Shown here piece by piece: positions 1 through 8,734 of a DNA stretch of 35,346 nt; the stretch's first letter is position 1; every line of letters begins with the position of its first letter. The translations under genes and the position numbers were made by a program. The notes beneath the pieces are model-generated. The model ran no database searches and had not been told where the DNA came from. It saw nothing but the letters and a program-made list of their open reading frames with translations. Source of the stretch: Rhizomicrobium sp. Its GTDB lineage: Bacteria; Pseudomonadota; Alphaproteobacteria; Micropepsales; Micropepsaceae. The stretch is taken from positions 1 to 35,346 of the forward strand of contig JARLIR010000049.1 in assembly GCA_031291635.1 (NCBI GenBank), written 5' to 3'.

Positions 1-1
1 A

Positions 2-871
2 GCGACTATTGTTGCTGGCAGTTTTTGCCTCGGTCCGGCATCGGCGGCCGATGACTGCAAGCTCAAGCGGTACCTCAGTTTGCCGATGACCATCGACGAA
101 GGCGGTTTGGTGACGGTGCCGTTCAACGTCGGCGGCGAGCAGTTGAACCTGATGATCGACACCGGCGGCGTTTTTTCGATGGTGACCGACCGCACGGCAG
201 CCCGCCTTAAGCTTCGCCCGCAGATGATGCATTTCCAGTGGATGACCATGTATGGCGGTCGTACGCTTGACCACTTCGTCGAGGCGCCGATTGTCATCGG
301 CAGTGCGGTCGTGCCGAAGAGGCCCTTCGTCCTCATTCCCGACGATTCGCTACCGGTCAGCGACGACGGCATTTTGAGTACCGACATTCTGGGCATCTTC
401 GATATCGACTTCGACTTCGCAGCGAGCAAGGTCGGCCTTTTTGTGCCGCACCCCTGCGAAGGCAAGGCCGTCTACTGGCCCCACAGTGACTTTGCCGAGA
501 TCCCGTTCAAACTCGATGAAGGTCGCCACATCAAGGTCAAGGTGATGCTCGACGGCAAAGAGGTGAACGCCATTATCGACACCGGCGCATCGCGCAGTGT
601 CATGAGTCTGGAAACCGCTATCGAACTGTTCAAGCTCGACGCCAAGGCCCTACAGGCCAATCACGACCGCCACGAATTCAAGACGCTCCAACTCAATGGC
701 GTAACCGTCAACAATCCCAACATCATTTTAATCCCAGACGATAAGAGCAAGATTCTGGGCGGATACCGCGAGCCCGAGATGCTGGTCGGCATCAGCGTGC
801 TGCGCCAGCTTCATATGCTGATCGCGTTCAAGGAACGGAACATTTATGTGACGCCAGCATCGACGCAGTGA
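2..871 (+). CDS. Exported retropepsin-like aspartyl protease, two-domain (5' end outside window)
   Basis: The reading frame is open from base 2, so the gene starts before the window. The first visible residues look like the end of a signal peptide (small and hydrophobic residues ending in ASAA before DDCK), so the product is probably periplasmic or secreted. The mature part holds two copies of a retropepsin-type fold, each with an aspartic-protease motif: IDTGG near codon 58 and IDTGAS near codon 195. Each is preceded by hydrophobic residues, as in the catalytic strand. Known family: clan AA aspartic proteases, where two DTG motifs pair to form one active site; here both lie in one chain, as in pepsins. 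A TTG at base 80 is in frame but would remove the signal peptide. The substrate cannot be inferred. The gene stands alone and is followed by a 350-bp gap with a long hairpin. Confidence 0.72.
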   Translation, partial: ATIVAGSFCLGPASAADDCKLKRYLSLPMTIDEGGLVTVPFNVGGEQLNLMIDTGGVFSMVTDRTAARLKLRPQMMHFQWMTMYGGRTLDHFVEAPIVIGSAVVPKRPFVLIPDDSLPVSDDGILSTDILGIFDIDFDFAASKVGLFVPHPCEGKAVYWPHSDFAEIPFKLDEGRHIKVKVMLDGKEVNAIIDTGASRSVMSLETAIELFKLDAKALQANHDRHEFKTLQLNGVTVNNPNIILIPDDKSKILGGYREPEMLVGISVLRQLHMLIAFKERNIYVTPASTQ

Positions 872-1222
872 GTTTAGCGTTGCTCTGTTCAGGCGAACTT
901 CACAGCGATGACGTGCTGGCGGGTGTCGATTGGCGGCGCGTCCTACGCCTCGCCAGGGGGCGCTGATCTGATGTCGCGTTTAGAAGTTCCGCTGTTGCCG
1001 CTGGGCTAGAAACTCATGAGGCGGCCGACGTCCGAAGACATCGTTGCCGCCTCATGCTGCCCCCTTCAAAAAGGACCTTCTCCTGCGGCTGATCGCTTTT
1101 ACCCCCTCGATCATCCGCGGCGGGACGAATAGTCCAAAATCTTCACGCGAGTGCAACTGCCTCATATGTCGGTTCGGTAATTTGCATTGCGCTTGTGGAT
1201 TCAGTGCAACAACTATTTATGG
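872..1222. other. Intergenic gap with no convincing gene
   Basis: This 351-bp gap separates the convergent protease and dCTP deaminase genes. A 60-codon rightward frame opens at 1044 inside the long hairpin at 1015-1056. It has no ribosome-binding site and no recognisable protein features, so I do not call it. Nothing else stands out. Confidence 0.5.
1015..1056. repeat. Long near-perfect hairpin
   Basis: Arms CATGAGGCGGC (1015-1025) and GCCGCCTCATG (1046-1056) are perfectly complementary. Inside them CGACGTC and GACATCG pair with one mismatch around a CGAA tetraloop. The result is a stem of about 18 bp. No T-run follows on either strand, so it is not a classical intrinsic terminator. It lies between convergent genes and may still block transcription or be a palindromic repeat. 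Confidence 0.6.
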
Positions 1223-2347
1223 TTAACCGACAAAGTGTTTAGAGAGCTTCAAACCTTGGCGTTGGTAATGTGAACCGATGCCTTCACCGTACGCTTCCGA
1301 CGGTACTTCCGTCAGTCGCTCAAACACCAAGCGTCCAATTGTCTGACCATGTTCCAGGATAAAGGGAACTTCGCGCGAGCGCACTTCGAGCACCGCACGG
1401 GCAGAGGGCGGATGGCCTTGGGTGTAACCAAAGCCGGGATCGAAGAAGCCTGCGTAATGGACTCGGAATTCGCCCACCAAAGGATTGAAGGGCACCATTT
1501 CCGCGGCATATTCGGGCGGAATCGCCACCGCTTCGCGTGAGGCCAAGATATAGAATTCATCCGGGTCCAGAACGATATTGCCCGATTTGGAAGGCTCAAT
1601 CGGATCCCAGAACTCATAGGGATCGAGCACACCGCGCTTATCGACATCGATGATGTGCGTATGGCGTTTGGCCCGCCAGCCAACCAGCCGCGTCGCCGGA
1701 TCGCCTTTCAGATCGACACTGAGACCCAGGCCGTTCTCGATATCGGCTTCACAATCGACCAGCGGGCTTTCGGCATGCAGACGCTTGAGCTGTGTATCGG
1801 TAAATTGCGGCGAGCCGCGGCGCACGCGCAATTGATTCAGCCGAGAGCCTTTGCGCGCCAAGATGGGGAAGGTGCGCGGCGACACTTCCGCGTAAAGCGG
1901 CCCGTGGTAGCCGGTTTCAATGCGGTCAAAGCTTTGCGCCCGGTCGGTGATGAGGCGGGTGAACACATCCAGCCGCCCGGTCGAGCTTTTGGGATTGGCG
2001 ATGCCGGAGACACGGGCGGAGAATTCGACGCGTTCCAGCAGGGGAATGACATAGACGCAGCCGGTCTCCAGCACGGCGCCGTCTTCCAGGTTGATCTCAT
2101 GCATGATGTTGCCGGGCAGCTTGTCTTTCACCGTGGCGTTGGGGCCGGGCAAAAAGCTCGCCCGCACGCGCCACGCCACCGGCCCGAGCCTGAGATCGAC
2201 ACTGGCCGGCTGCACCTGGCCCTCGATGAAGGGCTCGTCGATAAGGATTTCGCGCCCCTGGGCTGCCAGCCTGATCAGGACATGGCCGGGCAGGATGCCG
2301 GTCGAGTGTTTGCCGTAGCTGTCGTCAACAATGGGATCGTCTGTCAT
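1223..2347 (-). CDS. dcd: 2'-deoxycytidine 5'-triphosphate deaminase, double-length form
   Basis: Deaminates dCTP to dUTP, supplying dUMP for thymidylate synthesis in the cytoplasm. The family is recognised from QPASVDLRLG near residue 45 and from ANPKSSTGRLDVFTRL near residues 115-131. The last corresponds to the substrate-binding and catalytic loop of the dCTP deaminase/dUTPase fold. At 374 residues it is about twice the size of the E. coli enzyme. The C-terminal half (for example GNIVLDPDEFYILAS, then a VPFNPLVGEFRVHYAGFFDPGFG block) looks like a second copy of the same beta fold, as in many alphaproteobacterial homologues. Start ATG at 2347 has AGG about 8 nt upstream. It runs leftward, 31 bp after the helicase gene, and may share its transcript. 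Confidence 0.85.
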   Translation of the reverse strand: MTDDPIVDDSYGKHSTGILPGHVLIRLAAQGREILIDEPFIEGQVQPASVDLRLGPVAWRVRASFLPGPNATVKDKLPGNIMHEINLEDGAVLETGCVYVIPLLERVEFSARVSGIANPKSSTGRLDVFTRLITDRAQSFDRIETGYHGPLYAEVSPRTFPILARKGSRLNQLRVRRGSPQFTDTQLKRLHAESPLVDCEADIENGLGLSVDLKGDPATRLVGWRAKRHTHIIDVDKRGVLDPYEFWDPIEPSKSGNIVLDPDEFYILASREAVAIPPEYAAEMVPFNPLVGEFRVHYAGFFDPGFGYTQGHPPSARAVLEVRSREVPFILEHGQTIGRLVFERLTEVPSEAYGEGIGSHYQRQGLKLSKHFVG

Positions 2348-2378
2348 AGCCGGAACCTAGCCGCCCAAAAGCGCCCCG

Positions 2379-5111
2379 TCACCCATGGGGGCCAAGAAAC
2401 TCACGGATTTCGCGGATCGCTTCGGCCAAACCGCAGCGCAACACGGGGGTATCGGGCGGAAAAGCGCTCAAAAGCCTGCTCGGCGTGGCCGATTCCAGGA
2501 TCACGAAGCAGCCCTTATCGCTGCCACCGCGGATCAGCCGCCCGAAAGCCTGTTTCAGCCGCAGGCGGGTCAGCAGATCGTCATAACTGCGGCCAAAGCG
2601 GGCCCGCCGTGCTTTGTGCAGAATGGTGGGCTTGGGCCAGGGGATTTTGTCGAACACCACCAGTCGCAAAGACCGCCCCGGCACATCGACGCCATCGCGC
2701 AAGGCATCGGTGCCGAGCAGGCAGGAGTTTTCCTCACTGCGGAAGAGATCGACCAGGGCGCCCGTATCGAGCTTGTCGACATGTTGGGCATAGAGCGTCA
2801 GCCCGGCAGCCGCGAGCGGCGCGGCGATGCGTTTTTCCACTTCACGCAAGGCGCGCACCGCGGTGAAGAGGCCCAGCGCCCCGCCACCCGTGGCCAAAAA
2901 CAACTCGCGTATGGCCGAGGACAACTGTTCAAGATTGCGGCGCTCGACATCTTTGACGATGAAGACACGGCTCTGCTCACCATAAGCGAAGGGTGAGCCG
3001 AAGCTGGCGCGCCGGGCCGGTTCCGGCAGATGCAGCGCCCCGGTGCGCACTTCAGCGCTTTGCCAATCGTCATCGCCAAGTCCGGCGTCACGCAAAGTGG
3101 CGGAGGTGATCAGCGCGCCATGGGCTTGCGCCAAAACTTCGTTGGCCAAAGGAATGGTCGGATCGACCCAACGCCGTTCCAGCCCGACATCCTGGCCACG
3201 GCCATCGTCGCGCGCGATCTCAAACCAATCGACGAATTCGTCATTGATCTCGCCGGTATTCAGCGCTTCCAGCATGCTGATCCAAGCGGGCAGCATGATC
3301 CGCGCCCGCCATTCCAGCCCGCGCGCCGCGGCATCGATCCGCCCGCGCTGAAAGGGCTCCAGCGTCTCGGCTTTATCGTCGAGTTGCTGGCGCAAGGCTT
3401 TGACCAAGCGCAGCATCGGCGTCGCCAGCCGCCGCAAACCGATGGCGAGGGTGCGTGCCGCATCCCCTGCTTCATCCGAGAGCGGGAAAGGCTCGGTCTC
3501 TTGCGAATAGAAAGCGTCTTTGTCTTCGCTGCGGGCGCGCACATGTTGGTAGACAGCAGCAAGAAACACTTCTCCCGGTCCATGGGGGGCGGAAAGCCGG
3601 TTAGGCCAGCCTTCACCAGCCAGAACGCCCGCCGCCGAGACCACCTCATCAAGCGTCTTTACGGCGTCCTCATTCTCGGCCACGAGATCTTTCAGGCGAT
3701 CTTCCAGGCCCCGCGAGCGGCTGCGGGCGCGGCCTTCTGGGCCTCTGATCCAACGGCGCAGATCGGCCATCTCGCTGCCGGACACGGCGGCGGCAAAACC
3801 GGAATCAGCGGCGTCGAAAAGGTGATGGCCCTCGTCGAAAACATAACGCACATGGCGTTCACCCGCGGCATCGGTGGTTTGGTCAGGCCCCAACCAGTCT
3901 TGCGCCGCGTTGGCGATCACCAAAGCATGATTGGCCACGACAATCGGTGCCAGCTTAGCCCGCCGCACAATCTTCTCGATGAAACAGACGCGGTAATGTG
4001 GGCAGGCGCCATAGATGCATTCGCCGCGCCGGTCGGTGATCTCGCGCATCGCCATCTGGCCTGCGAGAAAGGCGGGAAATCCGGCGCCCGAAATATCGCC
4101 ATCCGGCGTGGCCGAAACCCAGCGCGCGATCAGTGCCAGCACAATGGTGCGCGGTCCTGGCGCAAAGGCGGCGCGTTTCATTGCCTCTTCAAAATTCAGC
4201 AAGCAGAGGTAATTCTCGCGACCCTTACGTACCACCGCTTTTTCTTCGCGCTCAATCGGATCGGGATAAAGCCGGGCGATTTCCTGCACGATCTGGCGCT
4301 GTAGATTGCGGGTATAGGTCGAGATCCACAGGCCCGGCCCGTTTTTCTCTGCCCACAAACTGGCAGGCGCCAAATAGCCCAGCGTCTTGCCGATGCCGGT
4401 ACCTGCTTCCACTAGCGCGATCTTGGGCGCACCGGCGCGCTCGCGCGGCTCAAAAGCATAGCTGGCCGCATCGCTATAGGCTCGCTGTTCGGGGCGTTCT
4501 TCGCCGGAGAGGCCGACAATTTGTTGCAGCCGTGCACGGGCTTCGGCGGGCGCCACGCCAAGCGAAGAGGCTTTGGCCGGGGCAGGGGCATCTTCCCACT
4601 CACGCAAAGTCCGCCACACTTCGAAACCGGCCAGCGGCGCGCTTTGCAGATCGGAGGTTCCCACAATCTCGAGGATCAGCGGCGCCCAGCGCCAGCCCGC
4701 TTTGGCCAAGGTTTGCGTCATTGGCCGCATCGCCGATTTCACGGCTTCCGGCAGAAACGGAATCTCGAGCAGAAGCTGGTCGGCGGCTTGTTGCAAGGTG
4801 GCGACCACTGCGGCGGGATTTTCCGGAACGGCAATGCCCAGCGCCCGCGCAATGCCCAGCGCGCTCGGCACACAAGGCTGACAGGGCCGCACGAAAGCGA
4901 AGAGCTCCAAAACGTCGTAGACCGGCCGCTCGATCGTCGTATTCAGCCGCCCGGCCACGAAACCGGCATGGGCCACCAGAACCTCGCCGCTGCGGAACAG
5001 TTCGGCCGCCGCCGCGCGCGTCAAAATCTTCAAACCACCGTCGAAAACGGTGGCGCCTTGGGCCGTCGGCACCAAAGCCTTCAGGCGTGTTATGATTCGA
5101 GAGTTGGACAC
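2379..5111 (-). CDS. DinG/Rad3-type ATP-dependent DNA helicase with degenerate exonuclease-like N-terminus
   Basis: Superfamily 2 helicase of the XPD/DinG group, expected to unwind DNA 5' to 3' in repair. Walker A EAGTGIGKT is at residues 235-243 and the Walker B DEGH box at 426-429. Cysteines 303, 365, 370 and 376 have the spacing of the family's 4Fe-4S domain. Near the C-terminus an arginine-rich block with QAFGRLIRG resembles helicase motif VI. Residues about 40-95 (VLVAHAGF, then VYDVLELFAFVRP) resemble part of a DnaQ 3'-5' exonuclease fold, but the acidic catalytic residues are not apparent. The N-terminus is probably a non-catalytic remnant; that is inference. The start is GTG at 5111, 7 bp after the small gene at 5119-5529, so the two are likely co-transcribed. 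Length 910 residues. Confidence 0.85.
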   Translation of the reverse strand: MSNSRIITRLKALVPTAQGATVFDGGLKILTRAAAAELFRSGEVLVAHAGFVAGRLNTTIERPVYDVLELFAFVRPCQPCVPSALGIARALGIAVPENPAAVVATLQQAADQLLLEIPFLPEAVKSAMRPMTQTLAKAGWRWAPLILEIVGTSDLQSAPLAGFEVWRTLREWEDAPAPAKASSLGVAPAEARARLQQIVGLSGEERPEQRAYSDAASYAFEPRERAGAPKIALVEAGTGIGKTLGYLAPASLWAEKNGPGLWISTYTRNLQRQIVQEIARLYPDPIEREEKAVVRKGRENYLCLLNFEEAMKRAAFAPGPRTIVLALIARWVSATPDGDISGAGFPAFLAGQMAMREITDRRGECIYGACPHYRVCFIEKIVRRAKLAPIVVANHALVIANAAQDWLGPDQTTDAAGERHVRYVFDEGHHLFDAADSGFAAAVSGSEMADLRRWIRGPEGRARSRSRGLEDRLKDLVAENEDAVKTLDEVVSAAGVLAGEGWPNRLSAPHGPGEVFLAAVYQHVRARSEDKDAFYSQETEPFPLSDEAGDAARTLAIGLRRLATPMLRLVKALRQQLDDKAETLEPFQRGRIDAAARGLEWRARIMLPAWISMLEALNTGEINDEFVDWFEIARDDGRGQDVGLERRWVDPTIPLANEVLAQAHGALITSATLRDAGLGDDDWQSAEVRTGALHLPEPARRASFGSPFAYGEQSRVFIVKDVERRNLEQLSSAIRELFLATGGGALGLFTAVRALREVEKRIAAPLAAAGLTLYAQHVDKLDTGALVDLFRSEENSCLLGTDALRDGVDVPGRSLRLVVFDKIPWPKPTILHKARRARFGRSYDDLLTRLRLKQAFGRLIRGGSDKGCFVILESATPSRLLSAFPPDTPVLRCGLAEAIREIREFLGPHG

Positions 5112-5118
5112 GCCGCGA

Positions 5119-5529
5119 CTATGCGACAGAAGCCCCTTGCGATGCTACCAGCCCCGGATAGCGGCTTTCGAGCACCAGCACGCTACGTTCAAATTCCAGC
5201 ACCATCATCTGCGCCGCATTGCGGCGGGCATGGGCCGTGTGGCCCTCATAGACGGCATCGGAGAGCGCCCGCGCGGCAGCCACCACGGCTCTATTATCGA
5301 GATCGGAGGCCAGCGCCGCGATTTTAAGCCCTTGGCGGACCGCTTCCTGCCAATGCGCGCAGGTTGTGGCCTCTTGCAGGGCCAGGCTGTAGCGCTCGCC
5401 TTGGTCGATATAGACACGCAGCACATCCCACAGCGTATCGCCGAAAGCGGTTTCCAGCAGCGCAAAGGCGCGGCTTTCCGCCTCTGTCAGAAGGATCGGG
5501 GAATTCGCCAGGGGAGACGTTGACGCCAT
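5119..5529 (-). CDS. Conserved-looking hypothetical protein, 136 aa
   Basis: I do not recognise this family. The protein is predicted cytoplasmic, with no signal peptide or membrane segment. It is rich in Ala, Glu and Leu and probably all-helical. The frame is supported as real by its position: it ends 7 bp before the GTG start of the DinG-type helicase and fills the space up to the divergent lysK promoter region. The start ATG at 5529 has only a weak ribosome-binding site. Being first in a likely two-gene unit with the helicase, it might act in the same process, but the sequence gives no direct hint of function. Confidence 0.65.
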   Translation of the reverse strand: MASTSPLANSPILLTEAESRAFALLETAFGDTLWDVLRVYIDQGERYSLALQEATTCAHWQEAVRQGLKIAALASDLDNRAVVAAARALSDAVYEGHTAHARRNAAQMMVLEFERSVLVLESRYPGLVASQGASVA

Positions 5530-5585
5530 AATGTGCCAAGCCTAGCTTCCCGGCCTTTCCAAACCGTTTAAGGTTCCCAACACTG

Positions 5586-7169
5586 ATGAGCACGCCCCTG
5601 TCCGATGTCGCGCTGAAAGCCCATGCTTGGCCCTTCGAAGAAGCCAGGAAGTTGCTGGCACGCAAGACCGCCGCAGAGGAGGTCATCTTTGAGACCGGCT
5701 ATGGTCCCTCGGGCCTGCCGCATATCGGCACCTTTGGCGAAGTCGCCCGCACCACCTGGGTGCGCCGCGCCTTTCAGCTGATGAGTGATAAGCCGACACG
5801 CCTCCTCGCTTTTTCCGACGATATGGACGGTTTGCGCAAGGTTCCGGACAATGTGCCGAACCAGGAGATGCTGCAGGGCTATCTGGGCAAGTCGCTCACC
5901 GCCATTCCCGATCCTTTCGGCACCCATGATAGTTTTGGTGCCCATAACAATGCGCGGTTGAAAGCGTTTTTGGATCGCTTCGGCTTTGAATACGAATTCC
6001 TCTCCTCGACCGAATGCTACAAATCCGGCCGCTTCGATGAAGCGTTGCTGACGGTTTTGCGCAACTACGAAAAAGTGCGCGACGTCGTGCTGCCGACGCT
6101 CGGCGCCGAGCGCAAAGCCACCTATTCGCCCTTCCTGCCGATCTCGCTGAAGACCGGCATCGTGCTGCAAGTGCCGATTTTGGAATGGAATGCGGAACGC
6201 GGCACCATCGTTTACGAAGAGGACGGTGCAAAGGTCGAAACCTTGGTCACCGGTGGCCTCGTCAAGCTGCAGTGGAAGGCCGATTGGGCGATGCGCTGGC
6301 TGGCGCTGGGCGTCGATTACGAAATGGCCGGCAAGGATTTGATCTCGTCGGTCGAACTCTCCTCCAAGATCGTGCGCGCCATTGGCGGCAAGCCGCCGGA
6401 AGGCTTCAACTACGAGCTTTTCCTCGACGATCAGGGCCAGAAAATTTCCAAGTCCAAGGGCAACGGTTTGTCGGTCGATGATTGGCTGACCTACGGCTCG
6501 GAAGAAAGCCTCGGCCTCTTCATGTTCCAGAAGCCGCGCGCCGCCAAGAAGATGTATTTCGATGTCATCCCGCGTTGCGTCGATGACTACATCACCTTCC
6601 TCGACAATTACCGCAAGAAAGATCTGGAGCTGGCGCAGAAGCTGGAAAATCCAGTCTTCCATCTGCATGGCGGCAATCCGCCGGACGAGACCTATCCAGT
6701 ATCGTTTGCCTTGCTGCTCAATCTCGTCAGCGCCTCCAATGCGCTCAATCGCGAGGTGTTGTGGGGCTTTATCCGCAGGTATGCCGCTGACGCTTCGCCC
6801 GAGAACAATCCCGGCCTCGATAAGCTGGTCGGTTATGCCGTGCGCTATTACGAAGACTTCGTGAAGCCGACCAAAAAGTATCGCGCCGCGTCTGAAAACG
6901 AACGCGCCGCGCTTGCCGAGCTTGCCGAAAAACTGCGTGGCTTTGGTGCCGAACGTGATGCCGAGAAAGTGCAATTCGAAATCTACGAAATCGGCAAGAA
7001 ATACGGTTTCGAACCGCTGCGCGATTGGTTCAAAGCGATCTACGAAGTGCTCTTCGGCCAAAGCCAAGGCCCGCGCTTCGGCTCCTTCGCCGTCCTCTTC
7101 GGCAACGACGAAACCGCGAACCTAATCGACCGCGCCTTGGCGGGAGAGTTCGTGGAGAAGAGTGAGTAG
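5586..7169 (+). CDS. lysK: Lysyl-tRNA synthetase, class I (archaeal type)
   Basis: Charges tRNA-Lys with lysine in the cytoplasm. It belongs to the class I LysRS family, found in archaea, most alphaproteobacteria and a few other bacteria, and unrelated to the common class II enzyme. The Rossmann-fold signature HIG is at residues 46-48 in [11 protein letters not shown], and the KMSKS-loop equivalent KISKSKGNG is near residue 285. Length 527 is normal. The start ATG at 5586 gives an N-terminus typical of the family. The last codons (K-S-E-stop, 7158-7169) are built from sequence that is complementary to the heptamer array 65 bp downstream. The gene diverges from the helicase unit and converges on the ICMT-like gene. 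Confidence 0.95.
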   Translation: MSTPLSDVALKAHAWPFEEARKLLARKTAAEEVIFETGYGPSGLPHIGTFGEVARTTWVRRAFQLMSDKPTRLLAFSDDMDGLRKVPDNVPNQEMLQGYLGKSLTAIPDPFGTHDSFGAHNNARLKAFLDRFGFEYEFLSSTECYKSGRFDEALLTVLRNYEKVRDVVLPTLGAERKATYSPFLPISLKTGIVLQVPILEWNAERGTIVYEEDGAKVETLVTGGLVKLQWKADWAMRWLALGVDYEMAGKDLISSVELSSKIVRAIGGKPPEGFNYELFLDDQGQKISKSKGNGLSVDDWLTYGSEESLGLFMFQKPRAAKKMYFDVIPRCVDDYITFLDNYRKKDLELAQKLENPVFHLHGGNPPDETYPVSFALLLNLVSASNALNREVLWGFIRRYAADASPENNPGLDKLVGYAVRYYEDFVKPTKKYRAASENERAALAELAEKLRGFGAERDAEKVQFEIYEIGKKYGFEPLRDWFKAIYEVLFGQSQGPRFGSFAVLFGNDETANLIDRALAGEFVEKSE

Positions 7170-7233
7170 GAAATAGTGAGTAGCGAGTAGAGAACCAAAT
7201 TCAGGCTTGATCGGGTCGCCTAATCAAACTTTT

Positions 7234-7275
7234 TCACTACTCACTACTCACTACTCACTACTCACTACTCACTAC
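7234..7275. repeat. Heptamer tandem array, six perfect TCACTAC copies
   Basis: Six exact head-to-tail copies of TCACTAC lie between the convergent lysK and ICMT-like genes. They stop 3 bp beyond the stop codon of the latter. Degenerate copies in the opposite orientation occur at 7161-7190; 17 bases at 7174-7190 pair with the array with one mismatch. The whole segment can therefore fold into a long stem with a loop of about 45 nt or more. It could act as a bidirectional transcription barrier. Copy number may vary by slippage. Confidence 0.85.
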
Positions 7276-7278
7276 TTT

Positions 7279-7878
7279 TCACCACACCCCCGGCAGCACG
7301 GCCCACGTCCGCTTGGCATGGGCTTCGAATTCTGCGCCGAAGGCCCCGCGCAGCGCGGCTTCTTCGACGATGATGCGCAGGCTGTAGCCGAGCAAAGCCC
7401 CGAAGAACGCCGCGGCCAGCGAGAACCAATTGCCGAAGGCCAGCCCCACGCCAGTGATAGTGATCAGCCCTCCGGTGTAAGAGGGATGGCGCAGAAAGCG
7501 ATAGGGTCCATGGGTGACCAGCCGGTGCTCGTCCAGAATGCGCACCGAGGTGCGGAAATGCTTGCCCAAGGTGAGCACCGACCACAGCCGCAAGACAATG
7601 CCCGCCCACATCATGGCGAAAGCCGTCCAGAACAGCGGCTCATAGGGCAAGGCAATCTGTGCCCAGGGCCACAGATGCGGCGCCCAGAAGGCCAGCGTGA
7701 CGCCGCCGCCGATGCCAAGGAAGATCACGAAGATGCTGCCGCGATCTTTCTTCTCGCCGGAGCCCTTTTTGATGTCGCGGCTGAAGATCCAAATCTCCAT
7801 CAGGATCCAGGCCCAATAGCCGGTCCAAAACGCAAGGCGGATTACGTGTGGGGCGGCTAAAGACGTGAAATTGGCCAT
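7279..7878 (-). CDS. Isoprenylcysteine carboxyl methyltransferase (ICMT)/PEMT-like integral membrane methyltransferase
   Basis: A polytopic membrane protein of about 199 residues with four or five hydrophobic segments. The C-terminal part has the family's SAM-binding signature: YRFLRHPSYTGG, a further hydrophobic helix, then an EE pair before a conserved helix and ALRGAFGAEFEAHAKRT. Bacterial members methylate small or lipid-linked substrates; the substrate here is unknown. I place the start at ATG 7878 (MANFTSLAAP) because GGGAGAG lies just upstream. An earlier in-frame ATG at 7965 would put a palindromic operator-like site (7911-7929) inside the coding region and add an atypical N-terminus. 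The gene converges on lysK. Confidence 0.75.
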   Translation of the reverse strand: MANFTSLAAPHVIRLAFWTGYWAWILMEIWIFSRDIKKGSGEKKDRGSIFVIFLGIGGGVTLAFWAPHLWPWAQIALPYEPLFWTAFAMMWAGIVLRLWSVLTLGKHFRTSVRILDEHRLVTHGPYRFLRHPSYTGGLITITGVGLAFGNWFSLAAAFFGALLGYSLRIIVEEAALRGAFGAEFEAHAKRTWAVLPGVW

Positions 7879-7910
7879 GGCTCTCTCCCGAATTCCAAGA
7901 GAATATAGAC

Positions 7911-7929
7911 TACTCTGCAATACAGAGTA
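7911..7929. promoter_or_regulatory. Palindromic operator candidate upstream of the ICMT-like gene
   Basis: TACTCTG (7911-7917) and CAGAGTA (7923-7929) form a perfect 7-bp dyad around CAATA. The site is 32-50 bp upstream of the chosen start at 7878, where a repressor would block the promoter. The form resembles sites of PadR/MarR-type dimeric regulators. No such regulator is encoded next to it; the neighbouring S24 regulator is another candidate. Confidence 0.5.
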
Positions 7930-7967
7930 AATGGCCAAGCAGATTAAATCGCATACTGCCGCCAATC

Positions 7968-8606
7968 CTACTGGCTGGCCCAGATGATGCGGTGGATGAA
8001 GAGGATATCGCTCAAGGCAAAGGAGCGGTCTTCGTAAGCCGGGTTGAGCGATTTCAGCTCGACGCGTTGCGCCGTTAGCCGGGCCAATTGTTTGGCCATC
8101 ACTTCGCCTGCAAGTGTCTTGACCACCACACGGTCGCCGCGGCGTGGGGCAGCGGCAGGCGAGACCACGATGCGGTCGCCGTCGCGATAGACCGGCTGCA
8201 TGGAATCGCCGGTCACCTCCAGCGCATAAGCATGGTCGTCGCCGAGCTCCGGGAAGGGGATTTCATCCCAGCCCGATCCCGCTGGGAAACCCGCATCGTC
8301 GAAGAAGCCACGCGATCCGGCTTGCGCCATGCCGACCAAGGGCACCAGCCGCAGCCGTGGCACCACAGAGGCGCCATCGGTGCTGACCAGCGCCACAAAT
8401 TCCTCCAATGAGGCGCCGGTGGCGGCGAGAATCTTGGCCACGCTTTCGGTGGAGGGCCAGCGCAACTTGCCGTTCGGCGTGCCGCGTTTGGACTTATTGA
8501 AGGTTGTGGGGTCAAGCCCGGCTTGCTTGGCGAGCCCCGAAGCCGACAGCTTGTTCTTCGCGGCGAGGGCGTCGATGGCTGTCCAGATTTGTTTGTGCGT
8601 CAGCAT
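7968..8606 (-). CDS. S24 family repressor (LexA/CI-like HTH plus self-cleavage domain)
   Basis: A 212-residue transcriptional regulator. The N-terminal helix-turn-helix is around residues 18-65 (SASGLAKQAGLDPTTFNKSKRG region). The C-terminal peptidase S24 domain has VTGDSMQPVYRDGDRIVV, containing the catalytic Ser, and downstream VVVKTLAGEVMAKQL, with the probable catalytic Lys. An Ala-Gly pair in GMAQAGSRG, just before the S24 domain, is a plausible self-cleavage site as in LexA and CI. I place the start at ATG 8606 (MLTHKQIW). An upstream ATG at 8777 would add about 57 residues of no family resemblance. It diverges from pyrD across a region holding an inverted repeat (8735-8760). It is not LexA itself, since its HTH and operator differ. 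Confidence 0.8.
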   Translation of the reverse strand: MLTHKQIWTAIDALAAKNKLSASGLAKQAGLDPTTFNKSKRGTPNGKLRWPSTESVAKILAATGASLEEFVALVSTDGASVVPRLRLVPLVGMAQAGSRGFFDDAGFPAGSGWDEIPFPELGDDHAYALEVTGDSMQPVYRDGDRIVVSPAAAPRRGDRVVVKTLAGEVMAKQLARLTAQRVELKSLNPAYEDRSFALSDILFIHRIIWASQ

Positions 8607-8734
8607 CTCGGAAATTCCACTGGGCGGTTGAGCCAAAACGCGGCTTGCACTGAGGGGCTGTTTTGTGGCGCTTTCCTGGTTCAGGAATTTTGCGCCAATG
8701 ATACTAAGAAGGTGATCCCTGATATTGGTTATTG

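Noticed and set aside
1044-1226. 60-codon frame in the first intergenic gap
   Set aside because: It starts inside a hairpin, has no ribosome-binding site and overlaps the dcd stop.
1655-2866. 403-codon rightward frame across dcd and the helicase end
   Set aside because: It is antisense to two recognised genes and has low-complexity Arg/Ala/His composition without domain features.
3030-4304. 424-codon rightward frame inside the helicase gene
   Set aside because: Antisense shadow of the helicase, which has clear Walker and Fe-S motifs.
5568-7067. 499-codon open frame on the strand opposite lysK
   Set aside because: It lies wholly antisense to a clear class I LysRS, has no recognisable domain, and long antisense frames are common in GC-rich codon-biased genes.
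7234-7275. CRISPR array at the heptamer repeat
   Set aside because: The units are 7 bp and directly adjacent with no spacers, so this is a simple tandem repeat.
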